From a virus, in IMG/VR virus record IMGVR_UViG_3300025133_000639, positions 1-22,432 of that record: 22,432 nucleotides of DNA; one strand, written 5' to 3'. Shown one piece after another: positions 21,609-22,432 of the stretch; the stretch's first letter is position 1, and every line of letters begins with the position of its first letter. Made by a program: the position numbers and the translations under genes. The notes beneath the pieces were generated by a model that saw only the letters and a list, made by a program, of their open reading frames with translations, was not told where the DNA came from and did not search any database.

Positions 21609-22114
21609 GAGAATCTCCATATTTCGATTCGTGTTCTGCCCGCATATGTATACTGTGCGCTTGTTGCTCCGCTAGGGTCTAAAACAAACCCCGCCGAACT
21701 TGTCGTCAATACTCGACAGTCAATTGTCTGTGAACTACTCAATGCATCAATCAATGCAATAGCGTACTCATCACCACCATTTAATTTAGGTGACTCTTGC
21801 CAAACCAAATTACCTCTTCGGCCAACATATACACTTCCACTTGTATCATATAATTGATACGTGATTTGATCACCTGTCACCGTCGGGCCGTAGCTTGCGA
21901 GTGCTGCTCTAACTAAATAATATGAACCGCTGGGCAGTGTGATCACACCGCTCGATACTGTGTATGAATCACTACCGTGTGACTGAATTGATGAGCCCAA
22001 AGGCACGACTGAGCCCGCAGTTATTGCAATATCTGTCGAGCTATTATGTAGAATAGTGAGACTTGCTACATTCGCAGCTGTCTGATTTGAAGCTGAGCTT
22101 GGCATATATGTCAT
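21605..22114 (-). CDS. Beta-rich structural protein, possible fibre head or receptor-binding module
   Basis: The protein has 169 aa. The start shares one base with the upstream stop. The sequence is almost entirely beta-type with Ser/Thr/Gly-rich turns: GVITLPSGSYYLVRAALASY, QITYQLYDTSGSVYVGRRG, DEYAIALIDALSSSQTIDC, and a final strand TRIEIWRFS. The alternation resembles jelly-roll (C1q/TNF-like) heads of phage fibres, although no single motif proves it. It follows another beta-rich protein and precedes the membrane cassette, consistent with the end of the tail gene block. Confidence 0.6.
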   Translation of the reverse strand: MTYMPSSASNQTAANVASLTILHNSSTDIAITAGSVVPLGSSIQSHGSDSYTVSSGVITLPSGSYYLVRAALASYGPTVTGDQITYQLYDTSGSVYVGRRGNLVWQESPKLNGGDEYAIALIDALSSSQTIDCRVLTTSSAGFVLDPSGATSAQYTYAGRTRIEIWRFS

Positions 22115-22432
22115 TAGTGACTCACTTTTATTAGATTAACTCGGGCTGTAGTCGTATCAATGCTTGCTTTAATACTAGTTGTAAACGATGAGTCAGTCGC
22201 TATACACTCATCACTTGACTCAACATATGTTTGAAAAGATGTGTAGTAAGCATGCGCAGACTGTACATAAACGTTGTGATTTAAAAAATAAAAGCGTGTA
22301 GTTCCTGACGTTGTTTGTAGAGCGCAATTGCCTACCGCTTGCCCTGATAAACTCGCTGTGCGATAGCCTGAGCTTGTTGATGTAGCAACCCACGGTTCAC
22401 TGAATGCAGTAGGCCCATTCACAGCGAACGCA
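22114..22432 (-). CDS. C-terminal part of a beta-rich tail/fibre-like protein (runs off right edge)
   Basis: The frame is open to the window edge, with 105 codons visible ending VNLIKVSH. A GTG at 22422 is probably not the start. The sequence is rich in Ser, Thr, Tyr and Ala with alternating strands (TTRFYFLNHNVYVQSAHAYY, SSFTTSIKASIDTTTARVNL). It is probably part of a larger tail fibre or tip protein. Only the end can be judged. Confidence 0.55.
   Translation of the reverse strand, partial: AFAVNGPTAFSEPWVATSTSSGYRTASLSGQAVGNCALQTTSGTTRFYFLNHNVYVQSAHAYYTSFQTYVESSDECIATDSSFTTSIKASIDTTTARVNLIKVSH

Overview
The window is a stretch of a tailed bacteriophage genome (siphophage-type). It is densely packed, and almost all genes lie on the minus strand with start/stop overlaps of the ATGA or TAATG kind. 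The head proteins are of the Mu type: DUF935-like portal, Mu I-like protease/scaffold, gpF-like minor head protein and gpG-like morphogenesis protein. The host is probably a Gram-negative bacterium, inferred from the head families and a membrane-protein lysis-like cassette. I could not narrow it further. No transposase, integrase, endolysin, tRNA or CRISPR is visible. Both ends of the window cut through genes: the tape measure on the left and a fibre-like protein on the right.

Control region (about 18.60-18.75 kb): two divergent operons start here. Two tandem copies of a dyad TCAAA-N6-TTTGA lie between them, and the outer arms carry outward-facing TTGACA -35 boxes. Rightward come a Cro-like HTH protein, a small unknown protein, a one-pass membrane protein and a RecT-like annealing protein (18.7-20.6 kb). 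Leftward come replication genes: a lambda O-like winged-helix initiator and a DnaC/lambda P-like helicase loader. Inside the initiator gene are five iterons followed by an AT-rich stretch of 11-bp units, the layout of a lambda-type origin.

Leftward middle region (13.0-16.9 kb): a ribbon-helix-helix-like protein, SSB, a 476-aa protein of unknown function, a small possible DNA-binding protein and a DNA methyltransferase. Late region (0-13 kb): terminase small and large subunits, then a 215-bp non-coding gap with a near-consensus leftward promoter and unusual RNA-like structure. After the gap come portal, protease/scaffold, decoration protein, major capsid, minor head protein, connector, gpG-like protein, tail terminator, tail tube, a tail assembly chaperone pair and the tape measure. 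The chaperone pair is expressed by a canonical -1 slippery sequence, as in lambda G/GT.

Right edge (20.6-22.4 kb): a leftward cassette of two beta-rich fibre-like proteins followed by three small membrane proteins with a lysis-cassette character. It runs convergently into the RecT-like gene. If the genome is circular or permuted, this cassette would be the distal end of the same late leftward operon. The longest gene-free stretch is 10988-11202 (215 bp); it is described below. No gap exceeds 300 bp.
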